A stretch of 64,000 nucleotides of DNA, from contig JAPLSW010000032.1 in NCBI GenBank assembly GCA_026398435.1, positions 1 through 64,000 on the forward strand, read 5' to 3'. How positions within the stretch are numbered: the first letter of the stretch is position 1; each line of letters starts with the position of its first letter. The stretch is from Chlamydiota bacterium (GTDB taxonomy: Bacteria > Chlamydiota > Chlamydiia > Chlamydiales > Rhabdochlamydiaceae). Shown one piece after another: positions 35,169-42,971 of this stretch. The notes below the pieces were generated by a model. The model was not told the DNA's origin. It saw nothing but the letters and a program-made list of their open reading frames with translations, and searched no databases. The translations under genes and the position numbers were made by a program.

Positions 35169-35498
35169 TCAACCTAAAAAAACACCTATTATGGGACACC
35201 AACAAGTATATGGAAAATAGATAAGCAAAAACCGTTCGTTGAATTTTCTACCGGGGCTTCTGGGACGAGCCATCCTAGATCTTTCTAACTCCTTCTCTGC
35301 TTCAGAGTAAGACTTTGAGATATAAATAGAGGAAAGAAAAGCTGTTACAGATAGAACCAGTCCAAATTTTTTATAACCCACAGGTTCAAAATACATAAGA
35401 AGTAATAAAGCAAGAACAGCAATGCATTGAAAATAGAAGCCGATTTTAAATGCCCGATTTAATTTCTGCTCCAATATATCCACTTGAGTAATTTCCAT
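35169..35498 (-). CDS. small membrane protein, 109 aa
   Basis: Two hydrophobic segments (~residues 20-36 and ~43-60) are followed by a basic soluble part and an aromatic C-terminal hydrophobic patch. It has no recognised family. GAGGATAA lies before the ATG. It stands alone between the MFS operon and primase module 2. Confidence 0.55.
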   Translation of the reverse strand: MEITQVDILEQKLNRAFKIGFYFQCIAVLALLLLMYFEPVGYKKFGLVLSVTAFLSSIYISKSYSEAEKELERSRMARPRSPGRKFNERFLLIYFPYTCWCPIIGVFLG

Positions 35499-35707
35499 TT
35501 ATCCTCTTACGTTTCTTTTCTATTAACTTCTGGGTCAATTACTGGTTCAGCCCTAAATGATCTGTATTAACACCCACTAATGGATAGGGGTCTTGGCAAC
35601 GTCTGCTATCGGATCGTACTTCTCTAAGAAAATTTATGCAATAAAGAAGGATTATACCACAATTTAATCTAAGCGAAGTAGTTCAACCTATAGCCAACAG
35701 CGGCTTA

Positions 35708-36694
35708 TTAAAGACCAATTGCTTCTACAATCCACTTTCTAAGGTCTACCCCCTTCTCATATGCATCCCCTAAACTTTTACCAACAGGCGGCAGACACAG
35801 TTCTATATGTGGATACACATTCCTCCACCATTGATAAGCCTTAGCTCCGGCAGAATCCACATCAAGGGAAAATAACACTTTTGGAGCTCTTATCAGCAGT
35901 TCATGAGTAAGTAGATCGGGCCTTTTTGAAGCCCCTCCTAATGCCATAGAGACAGAAAGGTCAGAAGCAAATTGATGGAGGAGCATTGCATCTAACTCCG
36001 ACTCTACAATGATGATTGGCTTACCTTCCCAATCTCCGTAAAGAGCCGGCTTCTGCATGCTGCCAGAGACCTCTACATATTTTGGGAGCTTATCTCCCTC
36101 CGTCCAATCACTACGCCGGATTTTAAGCTTTATAACCTCCCCTGTTAGAGTATCGTATGTTGGAATCACTAACCCCTTGGGAATCCACAACTTTTTATCT
36201 GAAGGATCCATACCCCAATGGTTACGATGTAACCAAAGAGAGGTTGGATTCCAACCAAGATGGAACTGCTCTAATGATGTAGAAGAAAAGCCCCTTTGAT
36301 AAAAAAGCTCTAAAGCCGGGGAGCTTTTCTTTAGCTGCTCTTGACAGTACAGGGTAAAAGATCCAGCCTGCCTTCTCCACTGCAGAGAAGGAAGTTTTGC
36401 TTCCTGAGGCTCAAATCGATAGACGGATCTTTTTTCTTGTGTATGGGCTCTTTCTAAAAAGGCTTTTGGAATAGCGCCACTTTTCTTACAAGCTTCTGCA
36501 TAGGAGAGCCCATGAAAATCCCTGCTATATTGGATCTCATCTCCAAACTTACCACACTGCCTGCAATAGTACCGATTGGGCTTTGTCCATATGATGAACC
36601 TGTCCTTGCCTCCACAGGAAGGACAAGGAGAGTGATACTCTCCCCCTTTGGTTGAAGCTACTTTTACGGGCTTTAGCCCGTCTATTATGGCCAT
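35708..36694 (-). CDS. primase: zinc-ribbon plus Toprim, module copy 2
   Basis: The protein is a close paralogue of the one at 27697-28692. It has a zinc ribbon (SPCPSCGGKDRF, then YYCRQCGKFGD), a Toprim core (IIVESELDAMLLH, LFSLDVDSAGAKAYQWW) and the same C-terminal LPPVGKSLGDAYEKG end. I start at 36694 (MAIIDGLKPV) by alignment to the paralogue; an in-frame ATG at 36709 with GGAGGG three bases upstream is possible. It is expected to work with the helicase encoded upstream, and the iteron region lies directly before it. Confidence 0.88.
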   Translation of the reverse strand: MAIIDGLKPVKVASTKGGEYHSPCPSCGGKDRFIIWTKPNRYYCRQCGKFGDEIQYSRDFHGLSYAEACKKSGAIPKAFLERAHTQEKRSVYRFEPQEAKLPSLQWRRQAGSFTLYCQEQLKKSSPALELFYQRGFSSTSLEQFHLGWNPTSLWLHRNHWGMDPSDKKLWIPKGLVIPTYDTLTGEVIKLKIRRSDWTEGDKLPKYVEVSGSMQKPALYGDWEGKPIIIVESELDAMLLHQFASDLSVSMALGGASKRPDLLTHELLIRAPKVLFSLDVDSAGAKAYQWWRNVYPHIELCLPPVGKSLGDAYEKGVDLRKWIVEAIGL

Positions 36695-36809
36695 AACAAG
36701 TATTCCCATACACCCTCCTATCCATTCTAGTATCGGTTCTGCAAGCGCTAATATTAAATACGGTCCTTGTCGTCTCAAGAGACACCTCGGATTATTTATT
36801 TGTGATTCG

Positions 36810-37113
36810 GTCCATAGTGTCTAAGCCGTCCAAGGTATTTTTAGAAAAAAAAGAGACAAAACGATTCTCTACGATTTTTACACATGGACTACCATGACCA
36901 CTTAGACACCAAATGTTTTTTCTTAAAAATTAAGACTGTCCTAGGACTTTAAGGTCGTTATATCGGGTAAATAGAGGCTGCTTGGACAACATAAATACCT
37001 GATTATCAAAAGCGGTCCATTCCGTCTAGAGAGTCTATGTGCAAAAATTGCTGATAACAGAATATTTGCTGTGAATCTCACTTTTTGCGTGGACGGCTTG
37101 GACTTGCTGTGAC
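36810..37113. other. two iteron pairs, candidate replication origin 2
   Basis: Two units have the same plan. In the first, GTCCA/GTCTA/GTCCA start at 36810, 36819 and 36828, facing TGGAC/ATGAC/TAGAC at 36885, 36894 and 36903. In the second, GTCCA/GTCTA/GTCTA start at 37015, 37024 and 37033, facing TGGAC/TGGAC at 37090 and 37099 and a weak third copy. Spacing is 9 bp within clusters and 75 bp between the first members of opposing clusters in both units. The region is otherwise AT-rich and non-coding, between the helicase and primase genes. Confidence 0.65.
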
Positions 37114-37146
37114 AAGAGCGCTGTATTACCATGGACAGATGGAAAT

Positions 37147-38496
37147 CTAAGTTTCCCATATTTTCTCCGTTTGCTTGGTAAAACTTTGGAATCTCTTACG
37201 GCATTCTTCTAAAGAGGGAAGGATGTACCACCATTCACGAACTCCATCAATAGTAGGACGGCTCTTTTCTATGCAAAGCAACTTCTTAAGCCGTTTACCG
37301 AGCTCAGAGCTCAATTCCTGCCGAAGACCTTCCCTCATGCACCAGGCTTTATAGTTGTTATATAACTCTTCACAGGAAAGGGGTTCCCATTTCCCTGTTT
37401 TGGACATATTGCATCGCCCGTCTTGAAGAGCTGCGAAAATAAACTTCTCAGAGCTACTAGCTGTTGTTATCTTTATATCAAAGCCAGAATCATTCGGTGG
37501 CATCCTTCGAGGATCAAAAGAGCTTATATCCTCATGCAGAAGATCGAATAAGAGGGCTGCAAGCCCTCTTTCATCCATCTGTTTGGAAAGAGCTTGGAAA
37601 TACGTATCATCTTCTTTCCGATGGGAAGACACGTTGAGAACAAAAAAGCGGCGATCATCAAGATCTATGGGTACTGCCCACTCTTCGTTACTCGATATGA
37701 TTAGATGGCGGCAATTATCGATGGGAATCGCATCCTTGCCCTTCCCTTCGATAATAATTGTAGGATCTGTAATGAACGCCTTTAAGGCTCCGACTTCTTT
37801 TCTTGAACCACCCCATAGAGCTTCATTGGCATGAACCAAATAGGCATATTTCAAGTGATCATTGAACTTACCTATGATGTGCTCGAGACTTGTTACTGTA
37901 AGAAAATAGGGAGCAAAAAGCCTACCAAAGCATTCTACAAATCTATTCTTTCCTGTCCCCTGCAGTCCTCGAAGAACCAAAGCAGTAGCCAATAGAGTTG
38001 GCTTTTGTATAACACAAGCCATCCAGCCACGAACATACCGATAGATCTCTTCTTGGTTATTACAAATAACCTCTTTGACATGTTTCCAATAGAGGCTGCA
38101 GTCCCCCTTCTGAGGAATGACTGCAAAGCCTTTGAAAATATTGAAGTTACCTTCGTAGTCTCCGGGCCTTTTAGGATCAAAGACGATATTTTCAAAGGTT
38201 CTTCTTAGGGGATGCTTTAACCAAAACTCTGCTTTATTTTTAGACTTCCCTTCCGAGTTGATAAAAAAATCATTCTCATGAAAGTTTTTAAAAGAAGCTC
38301 GGGTATCGAGCTCAAAGGAAGTTTCCGACCTTTGGAGCATAACATAGGTGGTAGAAGTACGCACGATGGCGTACTTCGAATTAAACTCTCGAAGGACTTT
38401 TTCCTCTGAGGTTAAAGACATCTCGATTAGCTTTTGCGCTTGAGCCTCTGCTAGAGCTTTATACTCGGAAATAGGGATCACTTTCTTTTCTTCCAT
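37147..38496 (-). CDS. DUF5906-type SF3 helicase (phage/plasmid primase C-terminal type)
   Basis: The 449-residue protein has an N-terminal ~115-residue region (EKKVIPISEYKALAEAQ...) and a superfamily 3-like ATPase from ~residue 125. Walker A is LRGLQGTGKNRF, followed by TVTSLEHIIGKFNDHLKY, VHANEALWGG (Walker B-like) and DLDDRRFFVLNVS. A C-terminal winged-helix-like segment (YNNYKAWCMREGL) follows. Such proteins unwind origins of phages and satellites. It is encoded between the DnaB-N-like gene (7 bp away) and the iterons. Confidence 0.85.
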   Translation of the reverse strand: MEEKKVIPISEYKALAEAQAQKLIEMSLTSEEKVLREFNSKYAIVRTSTTYVMLQRSETSFELDTRASFKNFHENDFFINSEGKSKNKAEFWLKHPLRRTFENIVFDPKRPGDYEGNFNIFKGFAVIPQKGDCSLYWKHVKEVICNNQEEIYRYVRGWMACVIQKPTLLATALVLRGLQGTGKNRFVECFGRLFAPYFLTVTSLEHIIGKFNDHLKYAYLVHANEALWGGSRKEVGALKAFITDPTIIIEGKGKDAIPIDNCRHLIISSNEEWAVPIDLDDRRFFVLNVSSHRKEDDTYFQALSKQMDERGLAALLFDLLHEDISSFDPRRMPPNDSGFDIKITTASSSEKFIFAALQDGRCNMSKTGKWEPLSCEELYNNYKAWCMREGLRQELSSELGKRLKKLLCIEKSRPTIDGVREWWYILPSLEECRKRFQSFTKQTEKIWET

Positions 38497-38502
38497 GTTT
38501 CC

Positions 38503-39054
38503 CTACCTTGCCTGCTCTTGCATCCATGAATCAAAAGCAAAAGGATCGATCAGCACTTTGCGACCGATCCTTTTGACACACTTATCTGCAAAACCATATC
38601 TATTGAAAAATATGTAATAGCGCAGACTTGATGAAGTAGGCCAATCCCTATTCCGAAGAAAAGCTCTACAGGTAAGAAGGCTTGGCTTCAGTGATGGCTC
38701 TATTGGTTTTATCTTCCGCAAGATTGAGAACCTTTTAATCTCTTCTATATATCCCTCGATATGACCGGAATTCTGAAACATCTCCATACACTGATGTATA
38801 TAGGATGATCCTCCCACTTGATTGAGGGTATTTCTTAGCCTTAATTCTGCAGTTAGCAGAAATACATCTAAGGCAAAGCCCTTTTTATGTATCTCTCTGA
38901 TAACTAAAAACAGCTGCTGATGTTGGGTAAAATAGAAATCCTCTTTCTGCAGGACAGTGCAGATGGCTTTGACGCCATCTGCATCTGCTACTGCATATCC
39001 TAAGACAACCATCTCAGCTCTCTTAGAATACACAACCTCTTTTCTTACATCCAT
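38503..39054 (-). CDS. DnaB N-terminal-domain-like protein fused to a DNA-binding tail
   Basis: Residues ~10-105 resemble the DnaB helicase N-terminal domain (SKRAEMVVLGYAV, LQKEDFYFTQHQQLF, LRNTLNQVGGSSYI). The RecA-like motor domain of DnaB is absent. The C-terminal ~50 residues (WPTSSSLRYYIFFNRYGF, VKRIGRKVLID) resemble the small HTH protein encoded upstream. This fusion could load or recruit host replication proteins to the origin. The start at 39054 overlaps the upstream stop by 10 bp. AGGGGG lies ~8 bases before it. Confidence 0.75.
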   Translation of the reverse strand: MDVRKEVVYSKRAEMVVLGYAVADADGVKAICTVLQKEDFYFTQHQQLFLVIREIHKKGFALDVFLLTAELRLRNTLNQVGGSSYIHQCMEMFQNSGHIEGYIEEIKRFSILRKIKPIEPSLKPSLLTCRAFLRNRDWPTSSSLRYYIFFNRYGFADKCVKRIGRKVLIDPFAFDSWMQEQAR

Positions 39055-39260
39055 TTCGTGCCCCCTTCTACTAAAGTGGCGTTTTGGATGTACTTTTGGA
39101 ACGCAGAAGTATCGACTAGATATCTTCCTCCAATCTTCTTCACACAAGCCTTAGCAATTGGTGCTTCAGCATATATCCAGTGATGCCACTGGGGTAAACG
39201 AGGCCACTTGTGGCTTCGGCAGTAATCCCGTAATGGGACGATAGTTTCTAGTATTTGCAT
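39045..39260 (-). CDS. small HTH regulator/excisionase-like protein
   Basis: This protein of ~71 residues has an AlpA/excisionase-type winged helix (LRDYCRSHKWPRLPQWHHWIY..., ending CVKKIGGRYLVDTSAF). Such proteins regulate satellite integration and excision. The start at 39260 has GGAGTGTTT just upstream; the longer frame to 39308 has none. It is the first gene of the replication operon, and its upstream DNA contains palindromic TGCGCAAA sites. Confidence 0.72.
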   Translation of the reverse strand: MQILETIVPLRDYCRSHKWPRLPQWHHWIYAEAPIAKACVKKIGGRYLVDTSAFQKYIQNATLVEGGTKWM

Positions 39261-39280
39261 AAACACTCCTGACAATTGAG

Positions 39281-39340
39281 ACGCTACGCAATGTAGCATA
39301 GCGCGCAAATTTAACGCAACTCTACTTTGCGCAAAATAGA
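39281..39340. promoter_or_regulatory. putative operator region of the replication operon
   Basis: The segment holds GCTACGCAATGTAGC (39283-39297), GCGCAAA at 39303 and the palindrome TTTGCGCAAA at 39326-39335. Repeated TGCGCAAA half-sites upstream of an HTH gene suggest autoregulation. Binding is not shown. Confidence 0.5.
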
Positions 39341-39473
39341 TGCGTTTTTTAAATTCAGAGAGAGTTTCCTATGGAATGTGAAAGACAAGATAAAAAGAAA
39401 AACGAATTCACTAGACATTGTAAACGTCATACCCTAACTTTTTAGGATGAAAATAAATTTTCGTGAGGGATCA

Positions 39474-40214
39474 ATGAAACATCTAATCATTTTACTTTTT
39501 CTTCCCATATTTATTTGGCTTACTCCTTGTCAAGGAGAGGATTTCTATGCCTCTTTCCAATCAGTCGATGAAGTGATTAGATTCGAAACATCTCAAATTT
39601 TAGATGCTGATCCAAATGATCCTGAGTATTTATCTGAACTATATCTTTCAAGAGGTGAAAGCTACCTTCTTTGCAGAGAAAATTCATTAGCTTATGATGA
39701 TTTTAAGGAAGGATATGCTATTGCCGATCTATGCAATAGAGAAACAAAAAAGTCCCTTCATTTTCGCGCACTGTTTAACTTAGCAATCGTTTACGGATGC
39801 GAGGAAATGATGGACGAGCTTTATACAACAGCCGAATCTTTAAAATCCCTTCTATCTTCCTATAAATGCCCTTGCAATGAAGACAAAGAACCTCATTCCA
39901 TGGCTAAGGGGATATCTCCTCATTTTTACGCAAGCAAACCAATTCTAGGGCCCGATCGCATTTCTATTGCAGACTGCATTGATTTTGCTGAATCTACTGC
40001 AGAAAGATGTGGCTATTTAATATCTTTAGTACCTAAAGCTGCAGTCCAGGTAAGCCTACAAATATTAATTAGCGACTTAAAGCAAAGAGCTATAAGTTGC
40101 TGTAGAGCAGGAGGAATATGGAAAGCCTGCCTTAAACCTATTGTAGATAAGTGGCAGGTTTGGAATGAAAAATGGAATTTATTTAAAATCCCCCCTAATC
40201 CTGCATGGGATTAA
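39474..40214 (+). CDS. secreted hypothetical protein, TPR-like, 246 aa
   Basis: A signal peptide (MKHLIILLFLPIFIWLTPCQG) precedes a helical domain; residues ~45-100 (YLSELYLSRGESYLLCRENSLAYDDFKEGY) look like a TPR-style helix pair. The second half is rich in cysteines (CPCNE, ADC, RCG, SCCRAG, WKAC), suggesting disulphides outside the cytosol. Start at 39474 is chosen for GAGGGATCA directly upstream. No family name is known to me. It is followed by another secreted gene 14 bp downstream. Confidence 0.7.
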   Translation: MKHLIILLFLPIFIWLTPCQGEDFYASFQSVDEVIRFETSQILDADPNDPEYLSELYLSRGESYLLCRENSLAYDDFKEGYAIADLCNRETKKSLHFRALFNLAIVYGCEEMMDELYTTAESLKSLLSSYKCPCNEDKEPHSMAKGISPHFYASKPILGPDRISIADCIDFAESTAERCGYLISLVPKAAVQVSLQILISDLKQRAISCCRAGGIWKACLKPIVDKWQVWNEKWNLFKIPPNPAWD

Positions 40215-40228
40215 CCTAGGAAAATCAA

Positions 40229-40735
40229 ATGAAAATAGCACTCCTTAAGATTACTCTTTATACATTACTAATTTCTGCTTTTGGTTCAGTTTCAGCTGAA
40301 GATATAAGAATTTCACCTATTGAAAAAACGCAAAACTACTACAACGTTCAGGATCGGCCCAATCCTGAAATTGACAATCCTACTAAGGGTTTAACAAGCT
40401 TTCTGTTTTTTCCAATGTGCCCTGCAAAAGATAAAAAAATGGCTGATAACATCTTTGCACTTGTAGAGAAAAAGCTTACCTCCTATGGACAAGTCAATAA
40501 AACAAGAATTCTTGTTGAAACTGATCAGGGAGAGGCCATTGATTTAAGCGTTTTCAAAGTCGGAGTAACTCTCATATATGAGATAAAAAATCTAAAAGAC
40601 CTATCAGGAAATGAGACAGGATTTGTTAGAGCCTCTTTGAATCTCTATACAGCGATAGAAATTGTAAAAACAAAAGAAGTATGTAGGCCCTATATTTGGT
40701 CTTCCAACTGTTTTCTTAAAGGTAGCGAATACTGA
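40229..40735 (+). CDS. secreted hypothetical protein, 168 aa
   Basis: The signal peptide ends near ISAFGSVSAE. The mature part is soluble, with a predicted beta/alpha pattern and two cysteines near the C-terminus (VCRPYIWSSNCF). No family is recognised. Its spacing to the previous secreted gene (14 bp) suggests a two-gene operon. The ATG has AGGAAAATCAA upstream. Confidence 0.65.
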   Translation: MKIALLKITLYTLLISAFGSVSAEDIRISPIEKTQNYYNVQDRPNPEIDNPTKGLTSFLFFPMCPAKDKKMADNIFALVEKKLTSYGQVNKTRILVETDQGEAIDLSVFKVGVTLIYEIKNLKDLSGNETGFVRASLNLYTAIEIVKTKEVCRPYIWSSNCFLKGSEY

Positions 40736-40771
40736 TAAGCCGATTTTTGAATTGCAGGGAGCTGACAATAT

Positions 40772-41629
40772 TTAGGTATTCTTCGTTAACTCTCTGAAGG
40801 TAAACTCAGGATCCAATTTGAGGTCAGAAACCACCTTCTTTAATGCACGAAAGGGAGTAGTGTGAGCGATTCGCTCACCTTCTTTTCCTAGGAAAACAAG
40901 CCCTTTTTTTCGACCTTGTATGTACGACTCAATATCTAAAAAAAGATGGCGTGGATAAGGAATATCCTCTGAAAGGTGAATGCAAGCTTTTTTAAAATCT
41001 ATATCTTCAATCTTCACAGATAGAACTTCTTCAAGACCTCGACTCCCACCAAGATAAAACATCTTAGCGAGAATTTGCTCTCTAAGATCGAGACTACTTA
41101 CTATTTTGATATAGGTCTCAAAAGGAACCTGTCGTTTTAGGGAAGCTAAACGATCTGGATCTACAGCTTCCGGAATAAACCCAAATGTCTCTTTTGAGAG
41201 CCATAAGGCAAAGGATGTATAGACAGGAACAAACTCTTCTCTTTTACCTATAGCCCAGTCCGAAAAACAACGGATCTTTTCGATAATTGAAGAAGGATCT
41301 AATCGAGCAAAAGCAGCAAGTGGGCCTAAAGGCAAAAGCTTAGCGTCAATCAGCTCATACATCTTTTTAAGATATTGAACCTCAGAAGACTGATGCTCAA
41401 TAAAAGAATCCGCCCAGAGTATTACAAATGTAGAGAGAGGAATCTTTGATATTTTCTGCTTAAAAGAATCAACTTGTTCATGAAGGCTTTTCGAAAGATG
41501 AGAAACGTCTGATTTTAAGAGATCAAACTTTGATAAGTTCTGCTCAGGACCTAGAGAAAGACAGGCCTCAAGCAATTGCTCATAAGCCTGCCTTTCCTTT
41601 GATCCTGAATTAGTAACTTTACGTGCCAT
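40772..41629 (-). CDS. degenerate tyrosine-recombinase-like protein
   Basis: The 285-residue protein aligns in style with integrase catalytic domains from ~residue 170: LAKMFYLGGSRGLEEVLSVKIEDIDF (box I region including the Arg), then LFLDIESYIQGRKKGLVFL. The protein ends at FTFRELTKNT, so the HxxR box II partly survives as FREL and the catalytic Tyr is absent. It overlaps the active integrase gene by 11 bp and is translated after it. It may be an inactive architectural partner, or simply a decayed integrase. The N-terminal half is helical and unfamiliar. Confidence 0.65.
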   Translation of the reverse strand: MARKVTNSGSKERQAYEQLLEACLSLGPEQNLSKFDLLKSDVSHLSKSLHEQVDSFKQKISKIPLSTFVILWADSFIEHQSSEVQYLKKMYELIDAKLLPLGPLAAFARLDPSSIIEKIRCFSDWAIGKREEFVPVYTSFALWLSKETFGFIPEAVDPDRLASLKRQVPFETYIKIVSSLDLREQILAKMFYLGGSRGLEEVLSVKIEDIDFKKACIHLSEDIPYPRHLFLDIESYIQGRKKGLVFLGKEGERIAHTTPFRALKKVVSDLKLDPEFTFRELTKNT

Positions 41630-42692
41630 TAACCCTTTTTCCTAAGACTTCTTCATTCATTCGCCCAAGCACTTTAGCCGTTGCTGTAACGGATAAGTGA
41701 CTGTACCTTTTTACCATTGCTAGGGTTTTATGTCCAAGAATAGCGCCCACCTCAACAGTAGATGCTCCCCCCATGGTTAGGTGGGATGCTGCCGTATGCC
41801 TTAGCGTATGGAAGCATATAGGCAACCCTATTTCTTTAACGGCATTTTCCCAGGCTGTTTTTATGTCGCCGGGCCTTTTGCCATCAACACTTGGGAAAAC
41901 ATACTCACTGAAACTAGCCCTTTTCTTCCGTTCTTCTAAAAGACAAGCTACTAATTCCGGTCCGAGCGGCAAAGTTCGATTCTCCCCATTCTTGGTATCC
42001 CTAAAGGTAGCCGTTTGCCGATCAAAATCGACATCCCTCCACTTCAGACCTAAAATTTCTCCTTTACGAGCTCCGCTACAAACAGCAAAAAGAGTGGCTG
42101 GGTAAAGATGAGGGCTTCTGCTTGTTTTACAAATAGCTAAAAGCTTTTCAATTTCTTGCTTTGACAAAAAGCGATCCCGAGCCTTTCCTTCTTCAAATCT
42201 AGAAATATTTGATACAGGATTATCTTTAAGCCAATTCCATTCCTTGATAGCGATCGTAAATACGCTGCTTAAAGCGGCCAAATATCGATTGGCTGTCGAT
42301 TTAGACCTCAGGGGACCATGGGGAGTTTTCTCTTGAAGGAGGAGCTCCTTAAGATCTGCTATGATAGACGAAGTTATGTGACAGACAAAATAATCCTTGA
42401 GATGGGCCTTCCACCAAAGGAGCTTTACCTTGCACTTTGCATAGGACTTTCTTTTTTTGGGGATCTCTTGCTCGATAAAACGATCTACAAGCTCAGCAAA
42501 AGTTCTCTCTTTGCTTTCTGTCCTGCCAAAATATCTGCCTTGTCTTATATCGGCTTCCATTTTGTCAGACCAAGCTTTTGCATCGCGCCTTGTAGAAAAG
42601 GATTCGCATAATGCAGGGGCACCCTGCACTCGAATACGAGCGCGGTAAGTAATCTTTCCAGACGGATGTGTTCTCTTCTCAATGTATGCCAT
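41619..42692 (-). CDS. int: tyrosine-family site-specific integrase
   Basis: This is a phage/ICE-type integrase of ~357 residues. It has an N-terminal arm-binding segment (YIEKRTHPSGKITYRARIRV), a SAM-like core-binding domain (residues ~55-150) and a catalytic domain. Catalytic residues are Arg in SGARKGEI, HTLRHT (box II), GHKTLAMV and the Tyr in VKRYSHL. Start at 42692 is chosen because AGGAGGG lies at good spacing; the longer frame to 42743 runs through the type A arm sites. It faces tRNA-Leu, the presumed attB, and is the only active-looking integrase in the window. Confidence 0.92.
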   Translation of the reverse strand: MAYIEKRTHPSGKITYRARIRVQGAPALCESFSTRRDAKAWSDKMEADIRQGRYFGRTESKERTFAELVDRFIEQEIPKKRKSYAKCKVKLLWWKAHLKDYFVCHITSSIIADLKELLLQEKTPHGPLRSKSTANRYLAALSSVFTIAIKEWNWLKDNPVSNISRFEEGKARDRFLSKQEIEKLLAICKTSRSPHLYPATLFAVCSGARKGEILGLKWRDVDFDRQTATFRDTKNGENRTLPLGPELVACLLEERKKRASFSEYVFPSVDGKRPGDIKTAWENAVKEIGLPICFHTLRHTAASHLTMGGASTVEVGAILGHKTLAMVKRYSHLSVTATAKVLGRMNEEVLGKRVNGT

Positions 42693-42716
42693 AAAATACC
42701 CTCCTGATTTTTCACA

Positions 42717-42736
42717 CTGACCCACCAGTGGCCCAG
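42717..42736 (+). repeat. type A arm-site pair beside the integrase
   Basis: CTGACCCAC at 42717 and GTGGCCCAG at 42728 are 11 bp apart, between the integrase start and tRNA-Leu. The pair resembles the left-arm form seen right of att2 and att3, although it lies left of att5. It may also act as an operator for the integrase gene. Confidence 0.55.
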
Positions 42737-42797
42737 CGCACAATTTGTCTCAATTGTCAGGAGGATATAAAATTACGCAACTCACTCATTCTAAGTA

Positions 42798-42881
42798 TGC
42801 TCGGAACAGGAGTCGAACCTGCACCCGCTATTAACGGAGAGGATTTTAAGTCCTCAGTGTCTACCATTCCACCATCCGAGC
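42798..42881 (-). tRNA. trnL: tRNA-Leu (anticodon UAA), att5
   Basis: The minus strand begins GCTCGGATGGTGGAATGG and forms a 7-bp acceptor stem with TCCGAGC, with discriminator A at 42798. The anticodon stem-loop is GAGGA-CTTAAAA-TCCTC, giving UAA. A long variable arm (around CCGTTAATAGCGG) marks it as class II, and the T-arm reads CAGGTTCGACTCCTG. CCA is not encoded. It is 84 nt. Its 3' part (42798-42853) is repeated four times to the left, which makes it the integration target that is restored at each insertion. Confidence 0.95.
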
Positions 42882-42971
42882 AAAGAAAGATAACTCTCGC
42901 TACCTTTTGAAGAAAGTGTAGCGAGAGTGTAAATCCCATAAGGGATAAGAATCAAGATATTTTAGAACTTA

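Larger units (their letters stand above)
20203..42853. mobile_element. island 4: 22.6-kb P4-satellite-like island next to tRNA-Leu
   Basis: The left boundary is att4, the right boundary the intact tRNA-Leu. The left arm is type B (20376/20387), whereas the right arm at 42717/42728 is of A type, so the island is probably a composite of two elements. It carries the only integrase of the region, a degenerate recombinase-like gene, an HTH regulator and a primase/helicase replication module (one complete and one truncated copy). The other cargo genes are unrelated to mobility. The architecture recalls P4-type satellites that integrate at leuX. Confidence 0.65.
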
